A stretch of 52,908 nt of DNA, taken from CAZOZP01 sp964584325. GTDB lineage: Bacteria > Bacteroidota > Ignavibacteria > Ignavibacteriales > Melioribacteraceae. Positions 8,752 to 15,838 of the stretch are shown one piece after another. The translations under genes and the position numbers were made by a program. The notes beneath the pieces were generated by a model that was not told where the DNA came from, ran no database searches, and was given only the letters and a program-made list of their open reading frames with translations. The stretch's first letter is position 1; the number at the start of each line of letters is the position of its first letter. The DNA lies in the NCBI GenBank assembly GCA_964584325.1, contig CAZOZP010000018.1, positions 1 through 52,908 on the forward strand, given 5' to 3'.

Positions 8752-8961
8752 ATGGGGAAATGGATTAAGGAATTAAATATTGAAAGGATTATCGGATTTA
8801 TCTTTATAATACCATCAGCTGTAGAGGAGTTTCTATTTCTTATAGATATGACCGGGTTAAACCCAAATTTGTCATTACTTTCTTCCTCAATGACAAATTT
8901 GGGTTTAATCTGTAATATATTTCTTCAAAAGTACCTTTCCAACTTAAGCATTATACAATGA
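8752..8961 (+). pseudogene. Small membrane-protein ORF interrupted by the hairpin repeat
   Basis: The first about 35 codons (MGKWIKELNIERIIGF, then a hydrophobic stretch IFIIPSAVEEFLFLID) look like the start of a small membrane protein. From 8859 the codons are supplied by the inverted repeat, so the remaining 30 residues are probably not original. It is either a truncated gene or a fortuitous ORF. Confidence 0.3.
8859..8906. repeat. Complete copy of the dispersed hairpin repeat
   Basis: Perfect 18-bp inverted repeat (8859-8876 and 8889-8906, AAACCCAAATTTGTCATT and its complement) around a 12-nt pyrimidine-rich loop. The inner 40 bp (8866-8905) is identical to 82-121. A structure this perfect conserved at two unrelated sites suggests a small mobilised element rather than chance. 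Confidence 0.7.
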
Positions 8962-9135
8962 TAAAATAAAAAGACCATTAGTGATTACACGAAAGGTAAA
9001 AGTTCAGATATACTAATTGATGTATCTTAATTTGTGGCATAACAATTCACCAAACCTGCCGGCTTTTCCTGGACATAAACTTTCGTTCACATTCACCCTA
9101 TATTATTTGAACTTCTATCTTGAATGTTCGTTAAA

Positions 9136-9147
9136 AAGTAATTACTT
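9136..9147. promoter_or_regulatory. Candidate operator upstream of mazE
   Basis: AAGTAATTACTT is a perfect 12-bp palindrome 29 bases before the mazE start, followed by the near-palindrome TGTAGTTACA. MazE-type antitoxins usually autorepress from such dyads. Short and AT-rich, so it could be chance. Confidence 0.35.
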
Positions 9148-9176
9148 TGTAGTTACAATAAAAAGAAAATATTTAT

Positions 9177-9434
9177 ATGAGAACAAAAGTAATAAGAATA
9201 GGCAATTCAAGAGGGATCAGGATTCCAAGCCATATCCTCGAGCAAAGCGGATTAAAAGGTGAAGTAGAACTTGAAGTAAAAGAGAATCAATTAATATTGA
9301 AACCAACTTCATTAGTCAGAGAAGGCTGGGATAAAGCATTTCAAATTATGTCCGGAAACAAAGATGATGTATTATTAGATAAAGATTCTTTGGAAAATCA
9401 GTCATCCTGGGATAACGAAGAGTGGGAATGGTAA
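9177..9434 (+). CDS. mazE: MazE-type antitoxin (AbrB/SpoVT fold)
   Basis: 85 residues. The N-terminal swapped-hairpin DNA-binding fold is clear: KVIRIGNSRGIRIPSHIL followed by GEVELEVKENQLILKP. The acidic C-terminal tail (SSWDNEEWEW) is the part that would wrap around and neutralise the toxin. The stop codon directly abuts the toxin start with no gap, so the two are translationally coupled. Predicted role: antitoxin and autorepressor. Confidence 0.88.
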   Translation: MRTKVIRIGNSRGIRIPSHILEQSGLKGEVELEVKENQLILKPTSLVREGWDKAFQIMSGNKDDVLLDKDSLENQSSWDNEEWEW

Positions 9435-9758
9435 ATGGAATATCAAAGATTTGATGTTTATTTTGTTAATTTGGATCCAACAATTGGAAGTGAAATAAAG
9501 AAAACTCGTCCTTGTGTAATCATTTCACCAAATGAAATGAATAATCATATTTCTACGGTAATAATTGCACCATTAACTTCAAAACTAAGAAATTATCCAA
9601 CAAGAATTCTATGCAGAGTTGAAGAAAAGCAAGGTCAGATAGTTTTAGATCAAATAAGAACTGTTGATAAATCAAGATTAATAAAGAAAATTACAACTCT
9701 TACAAAACCTGTTCAGAATAAAGTAATCTCAAAACTTGCAGAAATATTTTCAGAGTAG
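9435..9758 (+). CDS. mazF: MazF/PemK-type mRNA interferase toxin
   Basis: 107 residues, the usual length. Motifs in order: RFDVYFVNLDPTIGSEIKKT then RPCVIISPNE, VIIAPLTSK, and GQIVLDQIRTVDKSRL. The arginine after the KKT loop and the T/S of the PLTS motif match the catalytic residues of MazF. It cleaves single-stranded RNA in a sequence-specific way in characterised relatives; the specificity here is unknown. It forms a two-gene cassette with mazE and lies outside the prophage. Confidence 0.9.
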   Translation: MEYQRFDVYFVNLDPTIGSEIKKTRPCVIISPNEMNNHISTVIIAPLTSKLRNYPTRILCRVEEKQGQIVLDQIRTVDKSRLIKKITTLTKPVQNKVISKLAEIFSE

Positions 9759-9869
9759 GGGAACCACATCCAAAGAAAGAAAAAGGGAAAGGGGTTTGAA
9801 ATAACTAAGAAGAGAAGCAAAAGTAAAAAATGTAAAATCCTGTGAAAAATGACCCACTTTTCCGGTGAG

Positions 9870-10038
9870 TTTGTCCTTCAAACATATTTGGTACTTCAGT
9901 ATCTTTTAGTGCCTGCTTTACAATGTTACGGCTTACCTTTAGAATACACGATTTTTCACAAGTGCCTATATCAGGATCATTTGCTTTTAGATTTCTTATC
10001 GTTACCCAGTCTCCCGTTGTTATCACTCCTTCCTCCAA
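9870..10038 (-). pseudogene. IS21-type istA transposase N-terminal remnant
   Basis: The minus strand reads MEEGVITTGDWVTIRNLK, then NDPDIGT, ILKVSRNIVKQALKDTEVP. This is the N-terminal helix-turn-helix (R.IAR.L.VSRNTV..AL pattern) of IstA-like transposases. A region around CEKSC departs from the pattern and the rest of the gene is missing, so it is a decayed fragment. From 10040 to 10268 I see nothing recognisable. Confidence 0.45.
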
Positions 10039-10269
10039 ATATTATGAAGTGAAAACCTCTTTATTTGAATTTTATTTTGCAATCAGGGGCAATTTTCGGC
10101 GGAATTTACAGACAGTAAGAGGAAAAGCAAAGTTTTAATTCGAAAGCCTTGGAAGAAAAAATTAAGAATCACCTCATTTTCTGAACTAGAAACTGAACTG
10201 GAAACGGATAAAATTGGACTAGAAATTGCCAATTTTAAGCATTTTCAACCCTTTCCCTCTATAAAGCAA

Positions 10270-10358
10270 AAACCCCTGAAGCGTTAATTTTCAGGGGTTT
10301 CCTTGAGCTGGTGATGGGACTCTGGACTCGTCCCGACCTGTCGGGACTGATTACAAGT
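10270..10358 (-). pseudogene. tRNA-Thr relic with its own terminator
   Basis: 10267-10322 matches 44881-44936 at 54 of 56 positions: a terminator (11-bp stem, 10270-10280 with 10290-10300) plus the 3' end of tRNA-Thr. The T-arm is then replaced by GTCCCGAC-CT-GTCGGGAC (10330-10347), a perfect palindrome, before GATTACAAGTC of the anticodon arm reappears. It cannot fold as a tRNA. Confidence 0.7.
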
Positions 10359-10375
10359 CGTTTTAATTAAAAAGA

Positions 10376-10403
10376 AAAAGCCCAATCTTTCGATTGAGCT
10401 TTT
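10376..10403 (-). terminator. Terminator adjoining attL
   Basis: AAAAGCCCAATC (10376-10387) pairs with GATTGAGCTTTT (10392-10403) except for one mismatch. It directly follows the truncated tRNA 3' end at attL. Its sequence differs from the terminator next to the intact tRNA. Confidence 0.65.
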
Positions 10404-10450
10404 CCTTGAGCTGGTGATGGGACTCGAACCCGCAACCTGCTGATTACAAG
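10401..10450. repeat. attL core (50-bp direct repeat)
   Basis: 50 bp identical to 44912-44961, corresponding to the 3' 41 bases of tRNA-Thr plus 9 bases downstream. It is the tRNA end displaced by prophage insertion. The integrase gene starts 85 bases inside. Confidence 0.92.
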
Positions 10451-10531
10451 AAACAGGGCGAACGCTTTTACTACTCAGAATCATTGTTTTCCCCTCAATT
10501 ATTCGGTTTATTTTGACTGAAATTTATAACT

Positions 10532-10539
10532 GTGTTACG
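10532..10539 (+). promoter_or_regulatory. Candidate integrase arm-type site
   Basis: GTGTTACG lies 82 bases inside attL and overlaps the integrase stop codon. The same word occurs twice (44830 and 44843) at a similar distance inside attR, in the same orientation. Confidence 0.35.
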
Positions 10540-11653
10540 AAATCGACACGGTCTTTTCTTTCTTAAATCTCACTTTGCTCACTTCACTTAAATAATGTTG
10601 AGCTTCAATTTTCAAATAATGTTGCTCAGTAACTAAAACATTTGAATGGTCCATCAAGTCCTTAACAATTCCTCTTTCAACACCGGCAGATGCTAACCAG
10701 GAAGGGAATGTTTTCCGCAACTGCTTCATAACATATTTTGTATTTAGTTTTTTTAACTTCATTAAATCTTTTATTCCCCTGCTCCAAAATTTCAGACCAA
10801 ATCCGGTATCCGGGAAAGTGTAAAACAATCGGTCTTTTCTTAAATCGCTTTTTTCATAAATAAGTGCAAGAAGGTCCTGCAGCTCATCACTAATCGGGAA
10901 ATAGAATGTTCTATGTTTTGCCTTTACATTTATTGCTTTAATAACTCGGGCCTGAAGATCAATATCTTTCCTTTTCTGGATCATTGCACTGCTTTCCCTC
11001 ATCCCGGTTAAAAGAAGGAAATAAACTAAAGAATAATGCCAAAAATTCTTTGATTCAAAATATTCAAGGATGACCTGCATATCATCATAAGGAATTGGTT
11101 CCGGATCCGTTTTAGTCGGATTGATTTTGATAATTATGTTTTCAAGAATGTAATGTTTTTTTACAAAGAAGCCAAAAAGAGAATGAAGGTGGCGGAAATA
11201 TATGGCCATACTCGTTCTGGTTTGCTGAACGACATGCTCATAAAGTTTAACATAATCTTTGTGATTGTAGCTGATAATCTCTTTGTCACCGCAACTCTTA
11301 AGCAGATATGATGCTGATAGCTTATATAACCTGATTGTACTTTTAGCCAGGTTCGGTTTTGATGAGATGAATTCTTCAAATCCGTCCGTAAAAGTAATGT
11401 TCTTTTTGATCTTTATTTTAGTTTTGGAATAAAGATTTCTTTCAAAAAGAGCTTCTTCAAAACTTTTCTTTAGTTTTTTAAGTTCGGGAGTTCCAAGCAA
11501 CTTTTGCCCCACTTTTTGTCTTTTCAGGTCTGAAGGGGTAACCTGAATCTTCGTACTGAAAGTTTTACGCCTTTTCTTTACTTCATCTTCGTGTTTGTCA
11601 TAATACCGGATTTGGTAGTAAGGGCTATCAGGCTTTAAGTAAATTGAGGCCAT
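10535..11653 (-). CDS. int: Tyrosine recombinase integrase
   Basis: 372 residues. The N-terminal part (1-100) includes a short arm-binding-like region, the SAM-like core-binding domain covers about 90-180, and the catalytic domain about 185-350. Catalytic residues visible: R219 in LTGMRES, R313 in KQLRKTF, H336 in MDHSN and Y346 in EQHYLK. The first histidine of the HxxR box is a lysine here (K310), a tolerated variation. It lies just inside attL and points toward it, the classical arrangement for an integrase that catalyses attP x tRNA recombination. The start at 11653 gives MASIYLKPDSPYYQIRYYDK, typical of the family. Confidence 0.92.
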   Translation of the reverse strand: MASIYLKPDSPYYQIRYYDKHEDEVKKRRKTFSTKIQVTPSDLKRQKVGQKLLGTPELKKLKKSFEEALFERNLYSKTKIKIKKNITFTDGFEEFISSKPNLAKSTIRLYKLSASYLLKSCGDKEIISYNHKDYVKLYEHVVQQTRTSMAIYFRHLHSLFGFFVKKHYILENIIIKINPTKTDPEPIPYDDMQVILEYFESKNFWHYSLVYFLLLTGMRESSAMIQKRKDIDLQARVIKAINVKAKHRTFYFPISDELQDLLALIYEKSDLRKDRLFYTFPDTGFGLKFWSRGIKDLMKLKKLNTKYVMKQLRKTFPSWLASAGVERGIVKDLMDHSNVLVTEQHYLKIEAQHYLSEVSKVRFKKEKTVSIS

Positions 11654-11883
11654 TTTTTTTTAAAACTTATTTTTATGAATTTTGTTTTAATTACAAGTTT
11701 AAACCGGCTGTTCTTTAATTTATTGCAATAATTGCATTTCTTGCAAAGGTTAATCGATACGTTCGAACTGTTAGAAACAATTACGCTGTTCTTTGTCTTT
11801 TTCTGCGTGCATAGATCCATTATATTACCAATAATATGAGTATATGAACAGTATTATCGGTATTTATCTATTTATAATTGATA
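11654..11883. other. Integrase upstream region, no supported gene
   Basis: AT-rich. A Lys-rich frame on the minus strand (to 11820) overlaps the integrase start but has no family resemblance, so I do not call it. The integrase promoter should be here. Confidence 0.4.
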
Positions 11884-12288
11884 TTATATAGCCTTTCGAA
11901 TAATATCAGCGTATATGCCAGAGATGTCAGGTGATTTCAAAATGCAATTCTTTAGGCTTCTATATACATCTGTGGTCAATGAAAACTTTGAAAACATATT
12001 TCCGTTTATTCCTTGAGAAATAACTTTGTTTATCGGGATTAAATAATATTCTTCAAAAATTACCCAAGTGTTTACTTTAAAAGGGGTTTGATTCATTGGA
12101 ATGAAATAGTAATTGTCCTCATAATAACATCCGGGACTATCTTTTTTATATTTTTGTTTACTTGTGACTGGAACGACTAGAAGATCTTCGTTTTCTTGCG
12201 GAGTATTCAGTACTATCAATAATTTATCGGCAAAACCTCCATCGGCGAATACAAAATCTTTCCAAAACAAAACATCACCACATTTCAT
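11884..12288 (-). CDS. Putative PemK-like toxin partner of the Panacea protein
   Basis: 134 residues. The first half follows the PemK/MazF plan: GDVLFWKDFVFADGG, DKLLIVLNTP, DLLVVPVTSKQ. The rest (NTWVIFEEYYLIP, VISQGINGNMFSKFS) is consistent with the following strands and helix, although the catalytic pattern is not clear. The start ATG overlaps the stop of the upstream Panacea gene (ATGA), so the two are translationally coupled. By position it should be the toxin of a toxin-antitoxin pair. The fold call is inference; it could be another small beta-barrel protein. Confidence 0.55.
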   Translation of the reverse strand: MKCGDVLFWKDFVFADGGFADKLLIVLNTPQENEDLLVVPVTSKQKYKKDSPGCYYEDNYYFIPMNQTPFKVNTWVIFEEYYLIPINKVISQGINGNMFSKFSLTTDVYRSLKNCILKSPDISGIYADIIRKAI

Positions 12289-12836
12289 AAGTTCGCCAAA
12301 AACTTTTCCATTTCTGCATTTAATTCTTGCTTTTCTTTAAGTCGTTCCGGACTTATACCGCCTTCCCTATTTGAAAGAACCAGGTTGTAATCAATAGTTT
12401 TATGTAGTGGTGTTTTTCCCCATGGTAAACCTGGGAAATGAGATGCTTCAGACATATCGTCTGCTTTAGCTTCTTCAAACATTTCGGCTGTTTCTTTAAG
12501 AATGTTTAATTCACGGGCCGAAAAGTATTTAGGGTTAAATTCTTTCTTTGGGGATATTTTAAGGTACGTCCATCCATTTGTAAATTCGTCTTCATATATT
12601 GCAGCTGCCTGATCAAGGTCTTCTTTCGGAGAATCTAATTCATTGTATAAATCCACAGGTACCGGTCCTTTTTTCCAGGCTGAATAATCAAGTCCTGATA
12701 TAGACTTCCCCGTCTGCCTGTAATGTTCAAAATCCGAGAAATAGAACAATTTCATCAGTTTCATTTTATAACATTTTTGCGTTTTCTTTGCAAAGAATAT
12801 TATTGTATTTATTATTTTTTCTCTTTCAAATGCCAT
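12285..12836 (-). CDS. Panacea (SocA/DUF4065-like) antitoxin
   Basis: I choose the ATG at 12836 (MAFEREKIINTIIFFAKKT, 183 residues) over an upstream one because the extra 22 residues look non-coding. The Panacea signature is clear: MKLMKLFYFSDFEHYRQTGK, SISGLDYSAWKKGPVPVDLY, then FSARELNILKETAEMFEEAK, DDMSEASHF and PWG. Panacea domains are versatile antitoxins that neutralise unrelated toxins directly, and are often carried by prophages. It precedes and overlaps its putative toxin, next to the integrase, a usual place for defence and addiction cargo. Confidence 0.8.
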   Translation of the reverse strand: MAFEREKIINTIIFFAKKTQKCYKMKLMKLFYFSDFEHYRQTGKSISGLDYSAWKKGPVPVDLYNELDSPKEDLDQAAAIYEDEFTNGWTYLKISPKKEFNPKYFSARELNILKETAEMFEEAKADDMSEASHFPGLPWGKTPLHKTIDYNLVLSNREGGISPERLKEKQELNAEMEKFLANL

Positions 12837-12920
12837 AAACTTATATGTGTATTTATTTTTTATACTAATATTATCGTAAAAGTAAACAAAATATAAACAC
12901 AAGACCAGTTATAAATATTT

Positions 12921-13335
12921 CTATTTGTTTTTAAGTAAAACATATCCGTTCTTTTTCTCCACAAATGGGACTTCTTCACAATTGTAATTAATCAATGCGT
13001 TCACAAAGTCAGTTTCCCTAACTATTTTTATATTATAACCTTTTTGATTAAAATTCATTGCTTCCTGAATTTTGCTTCCAAATTTTGAGAATTTATAATC
13101 CCGGCTACCCTTAGAACCAACGGTAGTCCAAGGATATTTTTACTTTTTCTTCATTAATACCGCCTCTTTTAACAACTTCTTCTATTGCCTTTTTCCTTTC
13201 ACCGAATAACATTACCCCAGTAAATACAAATGTTCTATTGTTAATAAATATATTTAAATTAGGAGTGAAAATATTTTCTAATATCTGGTTACGGATGTTG
13301 CTGTTTTTACAAACCTTGTGGTTGAAATTCTCCAT
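12921..13335 (-). pseudogene. BRCT-domain protein split by a frameshift
   Basis: Frame 1 (13335 to 13111) reads to NRTFVFTGVMLFGERKKAIE, VKRGGINEEKVK, the start of a BRCT domain. It then stops after DYRWF. A one-base change in a run of five A near 13135 joins it to YPWTTVGSKGSRDYKFSKFG, KIQEAMNFNQKGYNIKIV, RETDFVNALI, which is the second half of the same domain and ends at 12921. The whole would be about 137 residues. It is an ordinary frameshift pseudogene or a sequence error; programmed shifting is possible but the site is weak. Confidence 0.65.
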
Positions 13336-13373
13336 CCATTCTCCTGTCTATTTATTAAAATTATCTATATACC

Positions 13374-13823
13374 TCAATACAAGTCTGCATTAACTATTGT
13401 CCAACTATCGTTTGATGGAACATAAATCAACCTAACAAAATATTTACTTCTTAACATTGCTCCAAAACTGTTTTGTGAATCAACGTAACCTTTGATTTCA
13501 TATAAAGAATCTTTTTGATAAAAGTCCGGGGTTGTTTGAAATTTAGCTGTCGCTGGTGCTTTAAGTTTATTCGATATAATTTCTTCAGCTGTAATTATTG
13601 CATTCATCCGGGTTGGAAATAATTCTTTTGCGGGATCCGCTTGATTTGTCCGAGAAAGGTTCAACAAGTATATTCCTAATATAATTGCGGAAAGCAATAA
13701 ACCACCTCTAAATAATCTTCCGTAAGGGGAAAAATTCTTTTTAGTACACTTAGGACATACATTTGAATAGAAAGGGACGTAAGAGCCACAAGACTTGCAA
13801 GAAGTCAGATCGGAATAAGTCAT
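13374..13823 (-). CDS. Zinc-ribbon membrane protein, possible superinfection exclusion factor
   Basis: 149 residues. An N-terminal zinc ribbon (CKSCGSYVPFYSNVCPKC, residues about 9-26) is followed by one membrane helix (about 38-55) and an extracytoplasmic domain with ISNKLKAPATAKF, GYVDSQNSFGAMLRSKYF. The LKAPATA...VDSQNSFGAMLR pattern recurs in small phage and plasmid membrane proteins of unknown role. It lies between the repressor and the toxin-antitoxin genes and would be expressed in the lysogen, so an effect on superinfection or host physiology is a guess from position. Confidence 0.6.
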   Translation of the reverse strand: MTYSDLTSCKSCGSYVPFYSNVCPKCTKKNFSPYGRLFRGGLLLSAIILGIYLLNLSRTNQADPAKELFPTRMNAIITAEEIISNKLKAPATAKFQTTPDFYQKDSLYEIKGYVDSQNSFGAMLRSKYFVRLIYVPSNDSWTIVNADLY

Positions 13824-13832
13824 ACCTTTCTC

Positions 13833-14258
13833 CTATTTTCTTTCTAAACGTTCAATGTGTTTTTCTAAATTATCTATAAGTTTCTGCTGGTTTTCAATAA
13901 GTTTAGATAACATTGCTTTTTCTAACTCTAATTTCCTTACCTGTCCCACTTCGTAATCATTTCTAGGTCCATTCACCGTGAAGTTACTGCTGTTGTCGCT
14001 TATAACGCTGTTGTTCGTTTTAAACTGAGATATATTATTACCCGTGCTTGCTTTTCCGGTTAATAACCAATTTAAATCACATCCTAATTTTGACAATCTT
14101 GAAAGAAATTCACCGCCAGGTACATTTCGCCCATTGTAGTAGTTAGTTAAAGCTTGAGGTGATACACCAAATATTCGTGCAAAATCAGCGTGTGATTTAT
14201 AATTTTGCTCGGAATACTGCTTTAACCTTGCCCCTATCTCAATTCTTTCATCAATCAT
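13833..14258 (-). CDS. CI-like phage repressor (XRE HTH)
   Basis: 141 residues. The N-terminal helix-turn-helix (about 5-68) reads ARLKQYSEQNYKSHADFARI, FGVSPQALTNYYNGRNVPG, LSKLGCDLNWLLTG, typical of CI/Cro-family phage repressors. There is no peptidase domain; instead a C-terminal coiled coil (about 105-141, KLELEKAMLSKLIENQQKLI) probably makes the oligomer. It is divergent from the rightward early genes, and a palindrome at 14300-14316 sits at the rightward promoter, so it should hold the lytic genes off. Confidence 0.85.
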   Translation of the reverse strand: MIDERIEIGARLKQYSEQNYKSHADFARIFGVSPQALTNYYNGRNVPGGEFLSRLSKLGCDLNWLLTGKASTGNNISQFKTNNSVISDNSSNFTVNGPRNDYEVGQVRKLELEKAMLSKLIENQQKLIDNLEKHIERLERK

Positions 14259-14290
14259 AATTAAATAATATATATATAACCAAATAATAC

Positions 14291-14319
14291 TTGCTTTTAA
14301 TAAACACAGTGTTTATATT
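14291..14319 (+). promoter_or_regulatory. Early rightward promoter with overlapping operator
   Basis: TTGCTT (14291-14296) and TATATT (14314-14319) are spaced by 17 bases. The spacer is filled by ATAAACAC-A-GTGTTTAT (14300-14316), a perfect 17-bp palindrome that also overlaps the -10. This is the classical geometry for repression by the CI-like protein encoded divergently at 13833-14258. Confidence 0.7.
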
Positions 14320-14362
14320 TATATCCAAGATTTATTATTATACACTTAAACATTTTTATACT

Positions 14363-14581
14363 ATGAACCCAGAATATAAGCAACGAAGAGACGAAGTTCA
14401 ACAAAAAAGAATTTTCGGGATTGACCTCCGTCACCGCTCCGAAAGAATCAATATCAAACCCAATGATTGGAAACGGCTGCTTAGCGTTTCCTTAAAGAGG
14501 GTATATGATGCCTATAACGACAAGGCTCCTAAAACAATGCTCCGGATGGATACGCTTTTGAAAGAACTTGAACCAAAATAA
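14363..14581 (+). CDS. Small basic early phage protein (Cro position)
   Basis: 72 residues from the ATG at 14363 (MNPEYKQRRDEVQQKRIFG); the longer frame from 14291 would run through the promoter. Basic and helical, with RLLSVSLKRVYDAYNDKAP. It is the first gene of the rightward operon, where Cro lies in lambdoid phages, but I see no definite helix-turn-helix. Confidence 0.6.
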   Translation: MNPEYKQRRDEVQQKRIFGIDLRHRSERINIKPNDWKRLLSVSLKRVYDAYNDKAPKTMLRMDTLLKELEPK

Positions 14582-14605
14582 TTGGCTTAGTCCAATTTAC
14601 TAAAT

Positions 14606-14614
14606 GTGTTACGG
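14606..14614 (+). promoter_or_regulatory. GTGTTACGG motif, isolated copy
   Basis: Same word as the candidate arm-type sites near both prophage ends. It lies in the 75-base gap between two early genes; another inverted copy is at 29843-29850. Function unknown. Confidence 0.25.
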
Positions 14615-14656
14615 TAATACTTTGACGAATTTTCAAAATTTAAAATAGAGTATCAA

Positions 14657-15076
14657 ATGCACAACTATTACAAATTCACGGTAGCTCAGGAAGAAATTCA
14701 GGGTCTCCTTAAACAGAAAGAAGGCTGGAACCCTACAATCCTTGCCAAAAAGGCCGGGAAATCTCCGCAGACAACTCATAATCACCTTTATCAGAATTCC
14801 GATTTGTCCGCAAACGATTATCTGCTTTATAAGCATATACTCACATCCAAAGTGAGTGATATTAACCGTATCTCTGATTTAAAAGAAAAATGTTTCGAGA
14901 TTATCGAACTTGAAATGCAATTAGAGCGTGATTTCACCGCTTTTTGCAGCAACGATAATATTATAGATGTCGCAGAACTCGAGGCTCTGAAGGCCCGGAA
15001 GAAAGTGATCATTGCAAACCTGGATAAGTTTATAAATTTAGTAGAAGCTCAGGTTAACCAGGTGATGGACAAATGA
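14657..15076 (+). CDS. Early phage protein with HTH-like N-terminus
   Basis: 139 residues. GWNPTILAKKAGKSPQTTHNHL (seen in two parts: TILAKKAGKS and PQTTHNHLYQ) looks like a helix-turn-helix. The rest is a long charged helix region (DLKEKCFEIIELEMQLERDF ... ALKARKKVIIANLDKFI). Probably a DNA-binding regulator of the early operon. It overlaps the next gene by ATGA. Confidence 0.6.
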   Translation: MHNYYKFTVAQEEIQGLLKQKEGWNPTILAKKAGKSPQTTHNHLYQNSDLSANDYLLYKHILTSKVSDINRISDLKEKCFEIIELEMQLERDFTAFCSNDNIIDVAELEALKARKKVIIANLDKFINLVEAQVNQVMDK

Positions 15077-15453
15077 ACACCCCGTCAATAGTAACCTCTG
15101 CTATGATCTATGAGTTAATGCTCTCTGTGAACAGAAAGCTGGACCAGATCCTTGACAAAAAAATTGAAGTTGACGTTAAAGAAATTTCGATCAATAAGCT
15201 TTCCCGACTTACCGGGAAAAGTTACAAATATTGGTATTCTGAAATAGAAAACGGACTGCCCGCACGCAAAGTTCCATCCGGAAGAAGAAAAGAAGGTTTC
15301 ACATACCAAATAAGAGTAAAAGATTTAGAATCCTGGCAGAAATCCAAACAGGAAGAACCCGGGTACGAACCCGAAAAGGTTGAAATAGAATCAACTGCTT
15401 CCATAATCCGCCGGGTAATGAATAAGCATAAATTATTAAAAGGTGTGATATGA
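15073..15453 (+). CDS. Early phage protein, possible excisionase-like DNA-binding
   Basis: 126 residues. The middle has INKLSRLTGKSYKYWYSEIE, GLPARKVPSGRRKEGF, YQIRVKDLESWQ, a winged-helix arrangement like that of MerR/excisionase-type proteins (helix, turn, WYSEIENG, wing, RV.DLE.W). The flanking parts are charged helices. Start and stop overlap both neighbours by 4 bases. Confidence 0.55.
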   Translation: MNTPSIVTSAMIYELMLSVNRKLDQILDKKIEVDVKEISINKLSRLTGKSYKYWYSEIENGLPARKVPSGRRKEGFTYQIRVKDLESWQKSKQEEPGYEPEKVEIESTASIIRRVMNKHKLLKGVI

Positions 15454-15719
15454 TCTATATACTCGGTGTTGCGATGATAGTCTTAGCCCATTATCTTTTA
15501 CTTACTGTTGTTAATAACACTCTGCTAAAAGACTCGCTAAAGCAAGCGGAAGAGGAAATTAAAGAAAGAATATCCGAGATAGACCGCCTCGAAATAGAAG
15601 CCGGTTATTTACGTAAGTTAAACGAAGAGTATTATTCCGAGTTACGCTCAAAAGCGATTAGATATGTCGTTACAAGTTCCGGAAGAATTATCAAAAACGA
15701 AAACGTGAGGTCAAAATGA
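15450..15719 (+). CDS. Membrane-anchored coiled-coil protein
   Basis: 89 residues: one N-terminal membrane helix (about 1-24, MIYILGVAMIVLAHYLLL), then a charged coiled coil (about 28-70, KQAEEEIKERISEIDRLEIE) and a short basic tail. The layout resembles Rz-type inner spanins, but it lies in the early operon and a separate unimolecular spanin is present at 35223, so the role is unknown. Confidence 0.6.
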   Translation: MIYILGVAMIVLAHYLLLTVVNNTLLKDSLKQAEEEIKERISEIDRLEIEAGYLRKLNEEYYSELRSKAIRYVVTSSGRIIKNENVRSK

Positions 15720-15838
15720 GCTGGATTATTATACTAATTATTTGTGCCTTGGTCGCTGTCGCGCTCGAAATAGCTTTAATAGTTCTTTTTGCTAAAGAAA
15801 TGCCTGAAGATGCTTTTATGGATGATTACGATGACTAA
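15716..15838 (+). CDS. 40-residue membrane peptide
   Basis: MSWIIILIICALVAVALEIA continues to a second hydrophobic stretch and an acidic end (EMPEDAFMDDYDD). It overlaps the preceding gene by ATGA and the next gene by eight bases, so it is part of the tightly packed early operon. Small single-helix membrane peptide of unknown role. Confidence 0.6.
   Translation: MSWIIILIICALVAVALEIALIVLFAKEMPEDAFMDDYDD

Noticed and set aside
9017..9262. 81-codon ORF overlapping mazE
   Set aside because: It runs into mazE in another frame and lacks a ribosome-binding site or domain.
10284..10484. ORF of 66 codons on the minus strand
   Set aside because: It is read through tRNA-Thr relics, terminators and attL; the protein-like similarity to 44873-45079 comes from the shared tRNA sequence.
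11635..11820. 61-codon Lys-rich ORF upstream of the integrase
   Set aside because: Overlaps the integrase start, has no family resemblance and lies in the likely promoter region.
12921..13335. Programmed frameshift in the BRCT gene
   Set aside because: The A5 run would need a +1 shift without a rare codon or other stimulator that I can see; a simple mutation or sequence error is more likely.
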